Origin: Meghimatium bilineatum
Lineage: Eukaryota > Mollusca > Gastropoda > Stylommatophora > Philomycidae
Length of the DNA stretch: 64,000 bases
Direction of reading: 5' to 3'
Assembly (NCBI GenBank): GCA_034231615.1
Contig: CM067306.1
Coordinates: forward strand, 32,125,363 to 32,189,362
In this document: in pieces, positions 22,198 through 33,559 of the stretch
Layout of the letters: every line of letters starts with the position of its first letter
Numbering within the stretch: position 1 is the stretch's first letter
Notes under the pieces: generated by a model
Seen by the model: the letters and a program-made list of their open reading frames with translations, nothing else
Told to the model about the DNA's origin: nothing
Database searches by the model: none
Program-made: the position numbers and the translations under genes

Positions 22198-22604
22198 CTA
22201 AATTAAGGAAAGAGAATTGGAAACATTAGCGAAAAATAGAATATAAATCAGGATTCTAGTATATAGGAAAATTTTAAAATTGAAATAAATGCTCAAACAC
22301 ATGTTCTATAGAAAATGTAGGACAGTTGATTGCTATAAAACAATCACTGTGTGTTATGTTAGTTCTGCACTGGTACACAAATTCAAGTGTTACTGATAAA
22401 TTTCATAATGAATTAGTAATAGTTATCAATGATAGCATGAGCACATACTTGTTTGAAGAATTTTGTTTAGGATTAGCAGATTAGCAGTAAGAAACACAAA
22501 GACATGCACTATAAACTTTTCACTTCTGTCAGTCAATCTATTGTCTTTTCTTCTTGTTAGACATCACTGGACTGATTGACAGTTGGTTTTTCAGGCCACG
22601 GCAT

Positions 22605-22900
22605 GTTTCGTCGCTTCTTCTTCTTCTGCGTTCGTTCTCAAACTCCTGCAGATTAGCAGGATGTAGTCCGGAGAGCGGAATGTGTTGTGCCATGGTTTAC
22701 AGCATTGCTGCGATATCTGCGCCTTTCGTACTGACACATCCGACTTCAGCATGGCTTTGGGTCACTGACCCTATATGGGATGGGACAGCCAACTCCATCC
22801 CATAACCTCCTTAGTCGCCTTTTACGACATGCGTGGAAGGCAAACAGTGTTGCTATTCTTTGCTCCCCTTTCGGGCCCCGGCAACACACTGGCTTTTCAT
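22605..22900 (-). repeat. dispersed repeat, subfamily B, full-length
   Basis: Best-preserved copy. From its (TTC)n side it reads CTGCGTTCGTTCTCAAACTC, AGCAGGATGTAGTCCGGAG, GCGATATCTGCGCCTTTCG, TCCCATCC (inverted with GGGATGGGA), GTCGCCTTTTACGACATGCG and TTTCGGGCCCCGGCAACACA. In true orientation the GTCGTAAAAGGCGAC segment resembles a conserved core in several invertebrate SINEs; no pol III promoter was found, so SINE status is a guess. Confidence 0.9.
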
Positions 22901-22929
22901 CGCTTGATATCAGTAATATTGTGATGTCT

Positions 22930-23120
22930 TAGAATGTTGGTAACTCCTTCCATCCACTTTCTTCTTGGTCTTTATACTGTTATCTGTCTTCCTTTTTCTC
23001 TTGCTGTTTCCATTATCATGCTGTATGCTCTTGCTGCTGGCAAATAAAGGTTCATTCTCATTAAATGACCAAGCCATTTCAGTATCTGTTTTTCAATATA
23101 TTTGACCACAGAAATTATTC
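22930..23120 (-). mobile_element. LINE reverse-transcriptase C-terminal fragment
   Basis: Minus strand encodes LKWLGHLMRMN then AREKGRQITV and RRKWMEGV, the same domain as at 1-375 and 9031-9300, more decayed. Confidence 0.65.
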
Positions 23121-23439
23121 AAACAGTTCTTTTAATCAACTGTCAATTACAACAAAATCCAATTTCATAATGATTTTTTTTTTATTGTGCAGGTAATACA
23201 GGGGCATATACTAATAAAGGTCTTGGGTTTGGGTTAGTATGTAGTCTTAAGAATTAGTAAGGAATGACACATATTTTTGATATATTTGATTCTGTTATTG
23301 TTATTAAGGGTAGGTACCATGGCAGCAACCTGCCATCAGGGATGAAGATAACTCTTCATGTACTAAGCCACAGTAGCTATTAAATTATGTTTTTACAGAC
23401 ACCCTATTACAGTCACTAACACACTGGGGTGCAAATGGA

Positions 23440-24680
23440 ACGCACTGCTCTCGGCGGACCCAGGGTTAGAATAACCAGGATCCCAAAAGGACCTCTATGT
23501 GGTGCACCCTGGAAACAAATGCAGTGGCTCATGCTAATTCTAACCAAAACTTTTGGGGATTGTGTCCATGAATGTGGAGGTAGCAGGTAGAAAGAGATTT
23601 GACTGCATAAGAGACAGACAATACCTCTGACACCACCAGCGCCAACATATGCAGTGGCACTGTCGACACAATGACGCTAGTAAGTCCAGTCCGAGCATTG
23701 GAGGGGTAGCCAATAAAAAAGGCACAAAAAGGTAGATGCATGGTGAGAGATGAAAAGACAACATACTGAGTGCAATGAAAGGGCAGCACAGCACCAGGAC
23801 AGGGCCAACTGCAAATAGAAAGTGAAAACATTCCAAGGAAATCGGAACTACAAGCTCTGTTAGCTCGAGAAAAGCTTCTAGTTATCTATGCTCCTTATGG
23901 GCAGCAGAGATCTACACTCAATTGTGGATGCACGGCAAAGAAAGAAGACCTCGCCCAGCTCTAATGTCAAGCTTTCCTATACTGGAAACATGCTCGCAAA
24001 GAGAAAGGGCTCCGTTCCCGATGGGCTTAGGCACAAATGGGACAACAAAGACAGCCTTGGTCCAACTCTACTGTCGAGCTTTCCTATATACTGGAAACAT
24101 GCTTGCAGAGAGAAAGGGTTCAGTACTCGATGGGCTAGGCACAAATGGGACAAGATCATTCAGTTTGAGAATATGTCTTGCTTCCAAACACGTGGTGAGA
24201 CTCAGACTTGGACAATGTTGGTGAATGACACCTAGGCTAAGAAGGCGAAAGAGTCAGGGTCCAACTCTTCTGTCGAGTTCTTCCTTCAACATAACCAGGC
24301 TTGGGGAGGAGAAAAGGTTAAGCACCCAATGGGCACAGGCACAGAATGTCTAATTACACGAGGCAAGTTCACTGATGGTTGAACACATTGTGCGAGATAG
24401 ACTTGAACGACAATTATTTCGGCGAAGAGTCATTACACACCAGCACACCATTGACAGATAGGCAGGCTGTCACTGGCTAGGGAAGCTTACTACCCGAATT
24501 AAAAGCATGATGAAAACGGATGTGCTGGGCCTTGAATGTTCCGGTCACAAAGTGAGCCAACCAAGGTGCAAATAACACAGTTCAACTGTGGAACTTGCAG
24601 TACAACGTACTTCACGCTCCCGGGTAGAAATCACACAATTTATTTGATGTGATTATAAGAGAGCAAACGCAGAAAAAGAA
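23440..24680 (+). repeat. dispersed repeat family D, copy 2
   Basis: Ordered similarity with 10700-11530 over the whole length, but longer because an internal segment of about 110 bp (containing CTTTCCTATACTGGAAACAT and GGGACAA) is present two to three times at 23960-24290. A short inverted piece of the same family is at 27130-27240. Open frames here overlap on both strands without any domain. Confidence 0.75.
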
Positions 24681-24971
24681 GAAGACTAACACCCTGTATA
24701 GAACACTAAGTCAATGTAAGAAGACCTGCACTTTTTTCAGGAATGGCAAATTTTTATAGCAAATTTCCCTATATAGCAACACTTTTCAAAATCCCCAGTT
24801 TTATATAGTGAATTTCTGTTACTAGTTATTTCGTCAGTTCAGATTAGGTGGTTATAATTGTATTTAACTATAGTTATACGGTTAAATGGTGTTTCTATCA
24901 TGATTATAAAGAAATGCAACAATGTATATGTGAGTAGGAAGAGTTTGCTAAAGGACAAAAAAGAATGCTAT

Positions 24972-25355
24972 TGTTATGTGTGGCATGCATACTGCTATGT
25001 ATGGCGTGCATGGTGGTATGTGTGGCATGCTTGCTGGTATGTGTGGCATGCTTGCTGGTATGTGTGGCATGCTTGCTGGTATGTGTGGCATGCTTGCTGG
25101 TATGTGTGGCATGCTTGCTGGTATGTGTGGCATGCTTGCTGATATGTGTGGCATGCTTGCTGGTATGTGTGGCATGCTTGCTGGTATGTGTGGCATGCAT
25201 ACTGCTATGTATGGCGTGCATGGTGGTATGTGTGGCATGCTTGCTGGTATGTGTGGCATGCTTGCTGGTATGTGTGGCATGCATACTGCTATGTATGGCG
25301 TGCATGGTGGTATGTGTGGCATGCTTGCTGGTATGTGTGGCATGCATACTGGTAT
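24972..25355. repeat. 21-bp minisatellite
   Basis: Eighteen or so units of 21 bp. The main unit is GGTATGTGTGGCATGCTTGC plus T; a 42-bp variant block with GCATACTGCTATGTATGGCG and TGCATGGTGGTATG recurs three times. Because 21 is divisible by three, several frames on both strands stay open (up to 156 codons, Cys/His/Met-rich); these are not genes. It lies in the intron between zinc-finger exons 6 and 7. Confidence 0.97.
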
Positions 25356-25558
25356 TTTTTTAAATTGTGGGTATAATTTTTGAAATTGCAAGGGGGAGGA
25401 AGAGGAGAGGAAACACAAAAATTATCCAAAAGGGACAAACACACAAAAAATGATGTGATCCACTGAACTTCAGGACCAATAAAAAATGAGTCACATGCGA
25501 ACAATTTTACTAGATACACAAGAATCAAAAACACAAATTTTAAAAAATCTTAACTTAC

Positions 25559-25678
25559 TTTCCAGAGAAATAACGGCTGCAGTAAGCACAGATGAATCCT
25601 TTAGGTTGATGGGACTTGAGATGAGATTTAATAGCTTGTATGACACAGGATGAGAAGTCACATGTTTTGCATTTAAAC
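25559..25678 (-). CDS. giant C2H2 zinc-finger protein, exon 6
   Basis: A 120-nt exon (residues 2660-2698) with acceptor TCTCTGTACAG and donor GGAAA|GTAAGT. Its first nucleotide completes AAG with exon 5. It encodes one whole finger, CKTCDFSSCVIQAIKSHLKS then H, and the cysteine half of the next, CAYCSRYFSGK, completed in exon 7. Phase 1-in, 2-out agrees with both neighbours. Confidence 0.9.
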
Positions 25679-25824
25679 CTGTACAGAGAAAGAAACAGTA
25701 AAATTGTGTGATTCCATTGTATGTGGATACTCCAACAGGTTAACTGCACACCATGCTACTAAATCATCTTGTTCCTAGTAGAAATGTCACTGCACCTGTC
25801 ATTCTCCATAGAATCTTTTTTTTT

Positions 25825-25940
25825 TCTGCATTCACTCTTAAACACTGATTAACAGGATATAATCTGGAGAGTCTCACGGTTTACAGCTTGAGTATGATAT
25901 CTTTCAGCCAGAATCTTCCAACTTCAGCATTGAGTTTTAA
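25825..25940 (-). repeat. dispersed repeat, subfamily B fragment
   Basis: TCTGCATTCACTCTTAAACA, AACAGGATATAATCTGGAGA and ACTTCAGCATTGAG; the rest is lost. Confidence 0.6.
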
Positions 25941-27129
25941 TATAATCATAATCAACTTTTTTGAGTAGGCAGATTCTTCACTAGACATTGCATTATGTCA
26001 AAAGCTAAGTCTTCTTGGTATGAAAGAAAGCTCTAGAGAAACCACCATACTGTACATAGGAAGTAAGAGCTAATTGCTTATAATTCCTGGAGACATAAAC
26101 ACAAGCAATATGATCTTAAAGAACATTTTAAAACACATTAATTACAGCAGTCTACCAGATATTTTTTACTGCCGCTAATGTATCCCTGTGTATGCCATTG
26201 GTTGTGAACATATAGACTCATCTCTGTTCATTCTCTGATAAGCAACACAATATTTCATTTGATTTCCACTGAGGAGCATGAAGTACATTGTGCTACGGTT
26301 TAATTTGCAATATGTAGTCCTAGCACATCCATTTACAGCATGCTTTTAATTAAGTGATCTTCCATAGTCTGTGACACCTCTCCTATAGGTTTCCAAGGCG
26401 GTGAGTGTGTGTCAGCTTTATGTCATGATGGTTTATTACCCACTGTGCCAATGGACTTTTCAGGCCAAAATATGTCCTTTGTTGACAGTTTCTGAGGAGA
26501 CAGTAGGCATAGAATTAGACTTTGGTCAACTACCTCCATCTCATATGAGGTATTCTGCTGCTAATGAACATGCCTCATGTAATTATATGGTCCATTACCC
26601 CGTTTCCTCTGGTACTGCTCTTATTTCAACTGTAAGTTGGCTCCGGTATAAGGAAATGCTCATACAGTAAAGTTTGAATTTGGTTGGTTTGCCTCTTAGT
26701 TGAGGTTTCGTTCACTGACATCATGAACACCTCATCCAATTCAATTATGCAATTTTATATTTTTATTTGTACTAAAATGATATGGTATCCTGCCATTTTA
26801 TTTCCACTCAAATGTGCTACTAGAAGACAAGATAATGCTTTGTTCTCTAGGATGTACATTGCTTTCATTATAGTTTTTATTTTCTCTTATTCTGCACATA
26901 CCACTGCCATCTTATGCTGGGCTACCTTATCGTATATTCAATAGGTGAATCATACCTCTCCAGAGATGTCTCACTGTTCTTATAGTAGTGAGTTTTCAGA
27001 CATGACAATTCGGCTGTCCAGGCAAGTCATATCTTGTCAAGAAGTGCAACTACTGTTTGCAGTATGCAATCAATTCTCATTCCATCTCCATCTCCACTGC
27101 CTAAACATGATGCATAAATGATTAGCCAG
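25941..27129. other. intron sequence, nothing recognised
   Basis: Part of the intron between exons 5 and 6. It carries several open frames under 90 codons without domain or splice support. Some of it may be very old retroelement sequence, but I cannot show it. Confidence 0.4.
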
Positions 27130-27240
27130 ATTGCTTTACAGATCTGTTTCCAAGGTGTACCATGAGGAGATGCTTTTAGGATCATGGTCATCAGCTAACC
27201 CTGGGATTACATGACAGCACTGCATATCCCTTTGCACCTG
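27130..27240 (-). repeat. dispersed repeat family D fragment
   Basis: Reverse complement of the left part of family D: GTTTCCAAGGTGTACCATGAGG and CTAACCCTGGGAT correspond to 23460-23520. Confidence 0.6.
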
Positions 27241-27269
27241 AAATATATACTAAACACCATATTCTATCT

Positions 27270-27770
27270 ATCTATCTGTGTTCCTTCAGCGCTGTATACA
27301 GGGCAGACAGCAAAAACCGGTACTCTCAAATTTGAGCAATGTGATGCTACCATATGTAATTCTTGCATGTTATTGAGACCCATAATCATAACCTCTTTAA
27401 TGCTTTCTTAGACTTTCTTATTTTTTTTTTGTCATCTGGTACCCTTTTTATTTTCATTTCATTCATTTTAAATACATGTCCAATTAAGTCCATTGTTTAA
27501 TCTTATTGTTTTAGAAACATATTGCTGATTGGTGTCTTCTATTACTTTCTTGCTTGACTTAAATTCTTCCCAACCAATATTTAAGAGTTTTCTAAGACAT
27601 TTATTTTCAAATGAATATAATTTCTTCTCCAGTGCTTTTGTTATCTTGCAACTTTCTCAATCATATGTTAATATAGATATTACATTGGAGTTGAACAGTC
27701 TGAGTGTGGAATATTTCCTTTTTTATTTTCAGATGGCTGTATGTGGTTGAATTCACTTGATGTCAACACA
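27270..27770 (-). mobile_element. LINE ORF2 C-terminal relic
   Basis: Minus strand, 27770-27420: TLRLFNSNVISILTYD, stop, ESCKITKALEKKLYSF and ENKCLRKLLNIGWEEF, a reverse-transcriptase thumb region. It is followed at 27400-27275 by GLNNMQELHMVAS, the C-terminal block also seen at 57360-57470. In-frame stops show decay. Confidence 0.75.
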
Positions 27771-28079
27771 TCTCTGATAGAAATCTCTTTTGTTGCATCT
27801 CCATAAACATAATATTTCCAATATGCATTGTAATCCTTCAGAACAGGGCAACCAACACCATGCCCAATCTTTGCTGTCTCGTATCATATGTATGGCAGGT
27901 TATTGCATTATATTCGTTGTTGCTCTTTAATGCTCTGGTGACACATGGTTGACAATAGCAGCACAACAGACATTTCAAAAATGTTACAACATTTTGTAGA
28001 TTATAGTCTTAGCAGGAATATAATAAAATTATAACCTATGTCCTGTAAAAATAATAACAGAAAACATAATAAAACATAC

Positions 28080-28351
28080 TTCATAGTGTTGTTTCCAGAT
28101 CCGATAGTCATCCGTGTTGTGTATCCAACATCTGTTGAATTACTTGGCACAGAGTCACATTCTGGCAGAGCCTCCCCTGACCTGTCACAGGTGAAACCTC
28201 GTTCCAATTCTGTCCACAGAAATCTCTTGCCAGAATGTGTTTGATTGTGATGAACGCTTACGTTACTCACATTACTAGATGTGAACTCGCAGTTATAGCA
28301 CTTGATAGTGATGTCTTGTTCCACGCCAATAGTTTGTGGTGATTTTCCAAG
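28080..28351 (-). CDS. giant C2H2 zinc-finger protein, exon 5
   Basis: A 272-nt exon (residues 2569-2658), phase 0 in and 2 out, with acceptor TCTTCTACAG and donor ATGAA|GTATGT. It encodes one finger, CYNCEFTSSNVSNVSVHHNQ then TH, followed by a polar linker of about 60 residues including FLWTELERGF and two further cysteines outside any finger pattern. The acceptor is about 35 bp from a 29-bp tandem array that fills the start of the upstream intron side. Confidence 0.88.
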
Positions 28352-28384
28352 CTGTAGAAGATTCAAGAAGCATTTATTTATATA

Positions 28385-28715
28385 TGATGATGGTATATGA
28401 TGGAACTCTGAAGGTATAAGAGTTTATCATAGAACTCTGAGAGTGTACAAGTTTATCATAGAACTCTGAGAGTGTACAAGTTTATCATAGAACTCTGAGA
28501 GTGTACAAGTTTATCATAGAACTCTGAGAGTGTACAAGTTTATCATAGAACTCTGAAGATGTATGAGTTTATCATATAACTCTGAAGATGTATGAGTTTA
28601 TCATAGAACTCTGAGAGTGTACAAGTTTATCATAGAACTCTGAAGATGTATAAGTTTATCATAGAACTCTGAAGATGTATGAGTTTATCATAGAACTCTG
28701 AGGATATAAGAGGGT
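28385..28715. repeat. 29-bp minisatellite next to a splice acceptor
   Basis: Eleven copies of a 29-bp unit (GAACTCTGAGAGTGTACAAG then TTTATCATA), with a second variant GAAGATGTATGAG. In gene orientation it lies just upstream of the exon 5 acceptor, in the zone where branch point and pyrimidine tract would be sought. Confidence 0.95.
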
Positions 28716-29144
28716 GAAAGGTGTACTGATCTTATTAGTGGCCTACCATACAAACAAATCATTCTAGATTATATTTCTAGTAGATGACATGACTAGATAG
28801 TGAAGCTTTTATTCCAGTCAAAATCTCTACAAATTATAAATATTTCATATTTTATTTCTTTTTTATCTTCCCCCCCCCCCCAAATCATGGGTTAAATGCA
28901 TGTCTTATTTCAAGTTCTCACTTTTCTCATATCAAATAATTCTCATGGATGACACAGATATGCAGGTCAGCAAATATTACATCTTTGTTCTTTTGTGACA
29001 GACTCCTAGGTGGTGGGGAATGTTAGATGTGCCACTATCATAGCTGTCAACTATTTTTTTCATAAATTTGTATTTTGTAAATTTATATGCATATTCTTAT
29101 TTTTTTTAAATTGTATTGGTACTACTTTTAAAGAAATTTTTTTT

Positions 29145-29545
29145 ATCAATATGTGTGTGTGAAATACACATCACTGTAAATGTGTGTGAAATACACATCA
29201 CTGTAAATGTGTGTGAAATACACATCGCTGTAAATGTGTGTGAAATACACATCACTGTAAATGTGTGTGAAATACACATCGCTGTAAATGTGTGTAAAAT
29301 ACACATCACTGTAAATGTGTGTGAAATACACATCGCTGTAAATGTGTGTGAAATACACATCACTGTAAATGTGTGTGAAATACACATCACTGTAAATCTG
29401 TGTGAAATACAAATCACTGTAAATCTGTGTGAAATACACATCACTGTAAATCTGTGTGAAATACACATCACTGTAAATCTGTGTGAAATACACATCACTG
29501 TAAATCTGTGTGAAATATACATCACTGTAAATCTGTATCATTCTG
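29145..29545. repeat. 27-bp minisatellite
   Basis: About 14 copies of a 27-bp unit (GAAATACACATCACTGTAAA then TGTGTGT). The left units have AATGTGTG, the right ones AATCTGTG, and ATCGCTG alternates with ATCACTG in the middle, showing duplication in pairs. The period is divisible by three, so long frames (up to 164 codons) open on both strands; they are not genes. Confidence 0.97.
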
Positions 29546-29785
29546 AAAAATCTGTACTAGTTGACACCTATGCATTACTTGTGGATGAATCAACAAATCT
29601 GACAGAATGATGAAATAATTACCCAGAAGTATAGATGATGCTTCTGGTAGGATGTGACGATCCACAGATACTGTTGCACTCAAATGTTATACTTTGGTGA
29701 CCAAAATCTATGAACTCCATAACACAACCATGCCTTTGAGACAAGAACTGTAGTGTCAGAAAAGCTATGATCTTTCAAGGGCTAC

Positions 29786-29900
29786 CTCATCATCATTGAG
29801 TGTCATTTCGGCAATGAGAGTAGCTGCAACAGACCTCCAACTTGGAGGTCTCTTGCCTTGGTGGTGCACTCTACTAGATTGTAACCTGCGCATTTTGTGA
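29786..29900. repeat. dispersed repeat family F, copy 2
   Basis: CTCTTGCCTTGGTGGTGCAC and GACCTCCAACTTGG; matches 21361-21480. Confidence 0.6.
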
Positions 29901-29964
29901 TATTTTAAAGTGAGCTACATGTCTTAATGTCCCCTGCTCACAGCTAAAGCAATTACTTGATCTT

Positions 29965-30112
29965 CTTCAGCATTCATTCTCCAACTCCCGCTGAATCTCC
30001 CTTGTAGCAAGACCATGATCCTACTAGATTTCCAGCAGGATGTAGTCCAGAGAATGCAAATGCATTGTGTCATCGTTTTATTTTCGCCAATGGCCCGATA
30101 CATCTGTCTTCG
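29965..30112 (-). repeat. dispersed repeat, subfamily A
   Basis: TTCAGCATTCATTCTCCAAC, TCCTACTAGATTTCCAGCAG and CAATGGCCCGATACATCTGT. Confidence 0.85.
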
Positions 30113-30189
30113 GTTGAAATTACTTGATCTAATTCCCTTAGCTTATGTCCCAATTTGACACGCCTTGACTCATCCCATGATGCAACATT

Positions 30190-30348
30190 TATCTTCTTCT
30201 TCTGCAGCATTAATTATCAAACTCACGCTGGATCTCTATTGCAGCATGACCATGGTCCTACTAGATTTTGAGAAAGATGTAGTCCAGAGAATGGAAATGC
30301 ATTGTCACCATTTCATTTATGCCAATGTCCTGACACATCCATCTTTTG
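30190..30348 (-). repeat. dispersed repeat, subfamily A
   Basis: A second copy 75 bp after the previous one: TTCTGCAGCATTAATTATC, the palindrome GACCATGGTC, and GCCAATGTCCTGACACATCC. Confidence 0.8.
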
Positions 30349-30644
30349 CTGACTTTTTCTTCTATTTCATTATCTTTGCAATTCATCCCATTGTACGAAC
30401 ATTTTATTATTCTGCATAATTTGTCCCATGATGCCTGCCACATTCCCTTCTACTTTTTAATTCATCATAAGACAAGTTTGCTATGTTACACACTGCTGCA
30501 ATACCTGCACCTTTTATCCCAACACATCAGTATTCAGAAAACAACTAATTTACCTGGATTTTCTTTTATTTTCTTTAATATTCTAATCTCTAATCAAAGT
30601 GTATACTTAAATTGTAAAATTAAAAAAATATCAATTGTACATAC

Positions 30645-30931
30645 AAGCTTCTTGGATTGTCCCTCCTCTGTATCTTCATCCTCATCACCGTGACCACTAG
30701 TCTTTGCTTTCTTGCTTGATTTGACTTTCCCTGCAGGAGCACTTCTCTTTAGGCTGTTCTTGTAATCTTGGAACTTTGCAATAAAGGAATCTGTTAAAGA
30801 AATGTCAAAATCTGGATCTTTGGCTGCTTCCTCCTGCACTTTCAGAGCGAGCTGTCGAGTTCCTTCAAGTAGTTCAGCTACACGGGTTTCCTTCTTGGGG
30901 TTACGGACATATGTATACTGCTCCTCATGTC
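30645..30931 (-). CDS. giant C2H2 zinc-finger protein, exon 4
   Basis: A 287-nt exon (residues 2474-2568) with acceptor TTCTTTCAAG and donor AAGCTT|GTATGT. Its 2-nt start joins the 1-nt end of exon 3 to make Gly. The first residue after the junction is His (HEEQYTYVRNPKKE), which supplies the last ligand of the finger begun in exon 3. The middle is a helical, charged segment (RVAELLEGTRQLALKVQEE). The end carries a lysine-rich stretch (GKVKSSKKAKTS), a likely nuclear localisation signal, then an acidic run. Confidence 0.88.
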
Positions 30932-31104
30932 CTTGAAAGAAGAATAAAATTCACAATAAATATTGAAAATAGAATAGAATTTACAATAAGTATTGAAAAG
31001 AGAATATAATTCACAATAAGTAATGTGTACTGTAAAATATTTATAGATATATCTCTTGTAAGACCCAAAAAAGAGCAAAAAAATAATGACATTTATCTGT
31101 CATC

Positions 31105-31345
31105 CATGTTTGTAAGAGGTGACAAACAAGGTTTTGGGTGTAGACTTGGCTATCCCATCCTGTTGATGGTCAAAGTGATCCAGAAACCATGCTGAAGTCA
31201 GATGTGTCAGACCAAAAGATGCAACCTTTTGTACATATACAGGTATGTCGCAGCCAAGCTGTAAACCATGACACAACGCATACCGTTCTCAGGACTCTTA
31301 TCTTGATAATATGCAAGAGTTTGAGAAAAAAACACAGAAGAAGGA
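31105..31345 (+). repeat. dispersed repeat, subfamily B
   Basis: GTAAGAGGTGACAAACAAGG, TGGCTATCCCATCC, CAGATGTGTCAGACC and an end in GAGAAAAAAACACAGAAGAAG. Confidence 0.8.
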
Positions 31346-31499
31346 TATGCTCACAATCACTGACATTTAGCAAAGTATAAAAAAGTAGATGATTTAGTGA
31401 CTAGTGAAACCAACAAGATCCCATGAATGTCTGATTAAATGGTAAAAAACTTGAAGAATTACTCTTCAAATATCTCTGGTCTCAAATATGTGATGATGA

Positions 31500-32430
31500 C
31501 AATTCGGGAAATGAGATTAAGCTAAGAATCGTGATGGTGATGGCTGCCATGGCAAGGCTGAATATGATTTTGAAAAGTAAGATCAGTATTGCGGTAAAGA
31601 TTAATCTATTCACATCGCTTGTGCCAAGTATATTTTTGTACAAGTGCTACAGACATTTGTTAAGAATTAGCTATATAAAACACAAGACAAATATATTTGT
31701 CCAGCAGCAAATAAACAAGACCGAAATAATGATAATGGCAAAGAAAGAAAGAAATATCACTATCTCCATCGATAATAAACACCTTAAACAGATAAAGAAG
31801 TTCAATTACTTAGGAAGCATTATTTTGATTGAAGGGAAAAACAGTAAAGAGATACAAAATAGATGCAACAAAACATACCAGATCATAGGACAATTGACAC
31901 ATATTTTTAAGAATGAAAATGTAAACGGAGACACTAAAATTGCATTATACAAGACTGTTATTATCACATCACTGTGCTACTAGTGCTAAACTTGTACAAT
32001 GACAGCACAAGACAAAATAAAAATAGTGACAGAAGAAATCATGCGCCTATGAAGAATACTCAGTGTCCATTAAGAGATAGATTTGGAAACGATACCATCA
32101 GACAGATAACCAAAACAATGCCAGTATTGGAACACATCAAGTGACAAAAATCAAGTGATTTTCACACACTTTCAGACTACCAATAGACAGCATGCCACAG
32201 ATGTCCATGACAAATATACATCACAGTTACAAAGCCAGAGGCAGACCACGCAAATGATTGATCGTAGAAATCAAAGAGGCTACAGGAACAAGCTTACAAA
32301 CAAACAGCACACAAGAAGGCCATCTCCAGAGAACTCTTCTACCCCAGACGCTGCAGGACAAACAAGGGCCTCAGCTGATAGATAGGTAGGTAGGTAGGCA
32401 GGCAGGTAGATATAGATAGATAGATAGGAG
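31500..32430 (+). mobile_element. LINE reverse-transcriptase relic
   Basis: Plus-strand frame 31531-31983 includes QIKKFNYLGSIILIEGKN then KEIQNRCNKTYQIIG and KIALYKTVIITSLCY, the thumb region of a LINE reverse transcriptase (the KKFKYLGSIIxxDG pattern). It stops at 31983 and continues as a broken frame with IDRRNQRGYR. It ends in a GGTA/GATA microsatellite (32375-32430). It lies in the large intron between exons 3 and 4. Confidence 0.75.
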
Positions 32431-32534
32431 CAAACAAACTTGCATGTTATCAAGAACCACTTTTGACAATAGTGAAATTGCATATACCTGTTTAGTTTGG
32501 ACATGTATGAAACAAGCCTTGTTTTCTAAAATTA

Positions 32535-32720
32535 TTTTGCAAGGAATAGATGAGGATGGAAGGAGAGGAGGACAGAAAAAATCCTGGATTGATAACATCA
32601 AGGGATGGCCTGGGCGTGATTTTTCTACTCCTCCAAAAGGCTGAGTGTAGAGTTATTTGGATAATGTTTTGTGCTCATGTCTCCAGTGTGACACCCTATG
32701 ACCCTGACAGGTTATGGTTC

Positions 32721-32751
<31 letters not shown>

Positions 32752-32755
32752 AGCA
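32535..32755 (+). mobile_element. LINE 3' end with (ATT)n tail
   Basis: GRRGGQKKSWIDNIKGW is followed in another frame by CAHVSSVTPYDP, a common ORF2 C-terminus, then an (ATT)n run at 32720-32750. Simple-sequence 3' tails are typical of several LINE clades. Confidence 0.75.
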
Positions 32756-32977
32756 GATAATTGTGGTGGTGATAAAACCCTAACGGAGTACACGTTTACC
32801 ACTCTTATTCCTTTTGCCAGGTTATACAGTTTTCTATATTTATTTTCTCTGGTATTCCTTTAATAAAAAAATTGTCCAGAACTTTTTCAGGTCAACAGAC
32901 AACTGTATTGCTCAATGTGGCTGCAGGCTGTGATGCTACAGGCAGACCAGTCTTCTAGCCTGGAGAGACTTTACCAT

Positions 32978-33132
32978 TACTTCTTCAGCATTCATTCTCA
33001 ATCTCCAGCTGGATCTTCCTTGCAGCAGGACCATGATCCTACTAGATTTCCAGCAGAATGTATTTCAAAGAATTGAAATGCACTGTTACCATTTTATTTG
33101 CGCCCATGGCCCGACAACTGTCTTCAGCGGAT
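32978..33132 (-). repeat. dispersed repeat, subfamily A
   Basis: TTCAGCATTCATTCTCAATC, TCCTACTAGATTTCCAGCAG and CGCCCATGGCCCGAC. Confidence 0.85.
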
Positions 33133-33224
33133 TACTTAATTGCTCTCAGACAACCAACACAAAAATTTGTGGGAAACCCGCCAGGGAACAGTGAAGTACT
33201 GGTGCTGGTTTCGCAGTGGAGCTG

Positions 33225-33425
33225 GGTATTTTCACCTTTTGGCCCAGCACATCCAATTTTGGCATGATCTTGTAATCTGATGACATGTTGCAGATGGAAG
33301 GGATGATTCCTTCTCAGGTTTTCTCACAGTGGAGATCATAGGCTGTGTTAGTCAATCCCATGCCAAACCTCTTGAGCCATTTCTTACAACACAAATGGCA
33401 GGGAGTACTATTCTTTGCTGTTCTT
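33225..33425 (-). repeat. dispersed repeat, subfamily B fragment
   Basis: TTTCACCTTTTGGCC, CCAATTTTGGCATG and the GCCATTTCTTACAACACAAA.. TTCTTTGCTG end. Diverged. Confidence 0.55.
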
Positions 33426-33559
33426 TCAGTTGGTTAAAGCACAAAATTGAAGCCTTTATGGAGCAACAAAATATTATCATGAAACATACAAAGGTTCTTG
33501 TTTGAAACCTGAGTCCCCCTATTTGATTATTTCCTTTGGCTATGTTTATCAGTTTATGT

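Noticed and set aside
24904..25418. Cys/His/Met-rich open frames up to 156 codons on both strands
   Set aside because: They are translations of a 21-bp tandem array; open in several frames because the period is a multiple of three.
29106..29610. Open frames of 131-164 codons with a repeated VCEIHIT-type unit
   Set aside because: Product of the 27-bp minisatellite; open on both strands, no domain.
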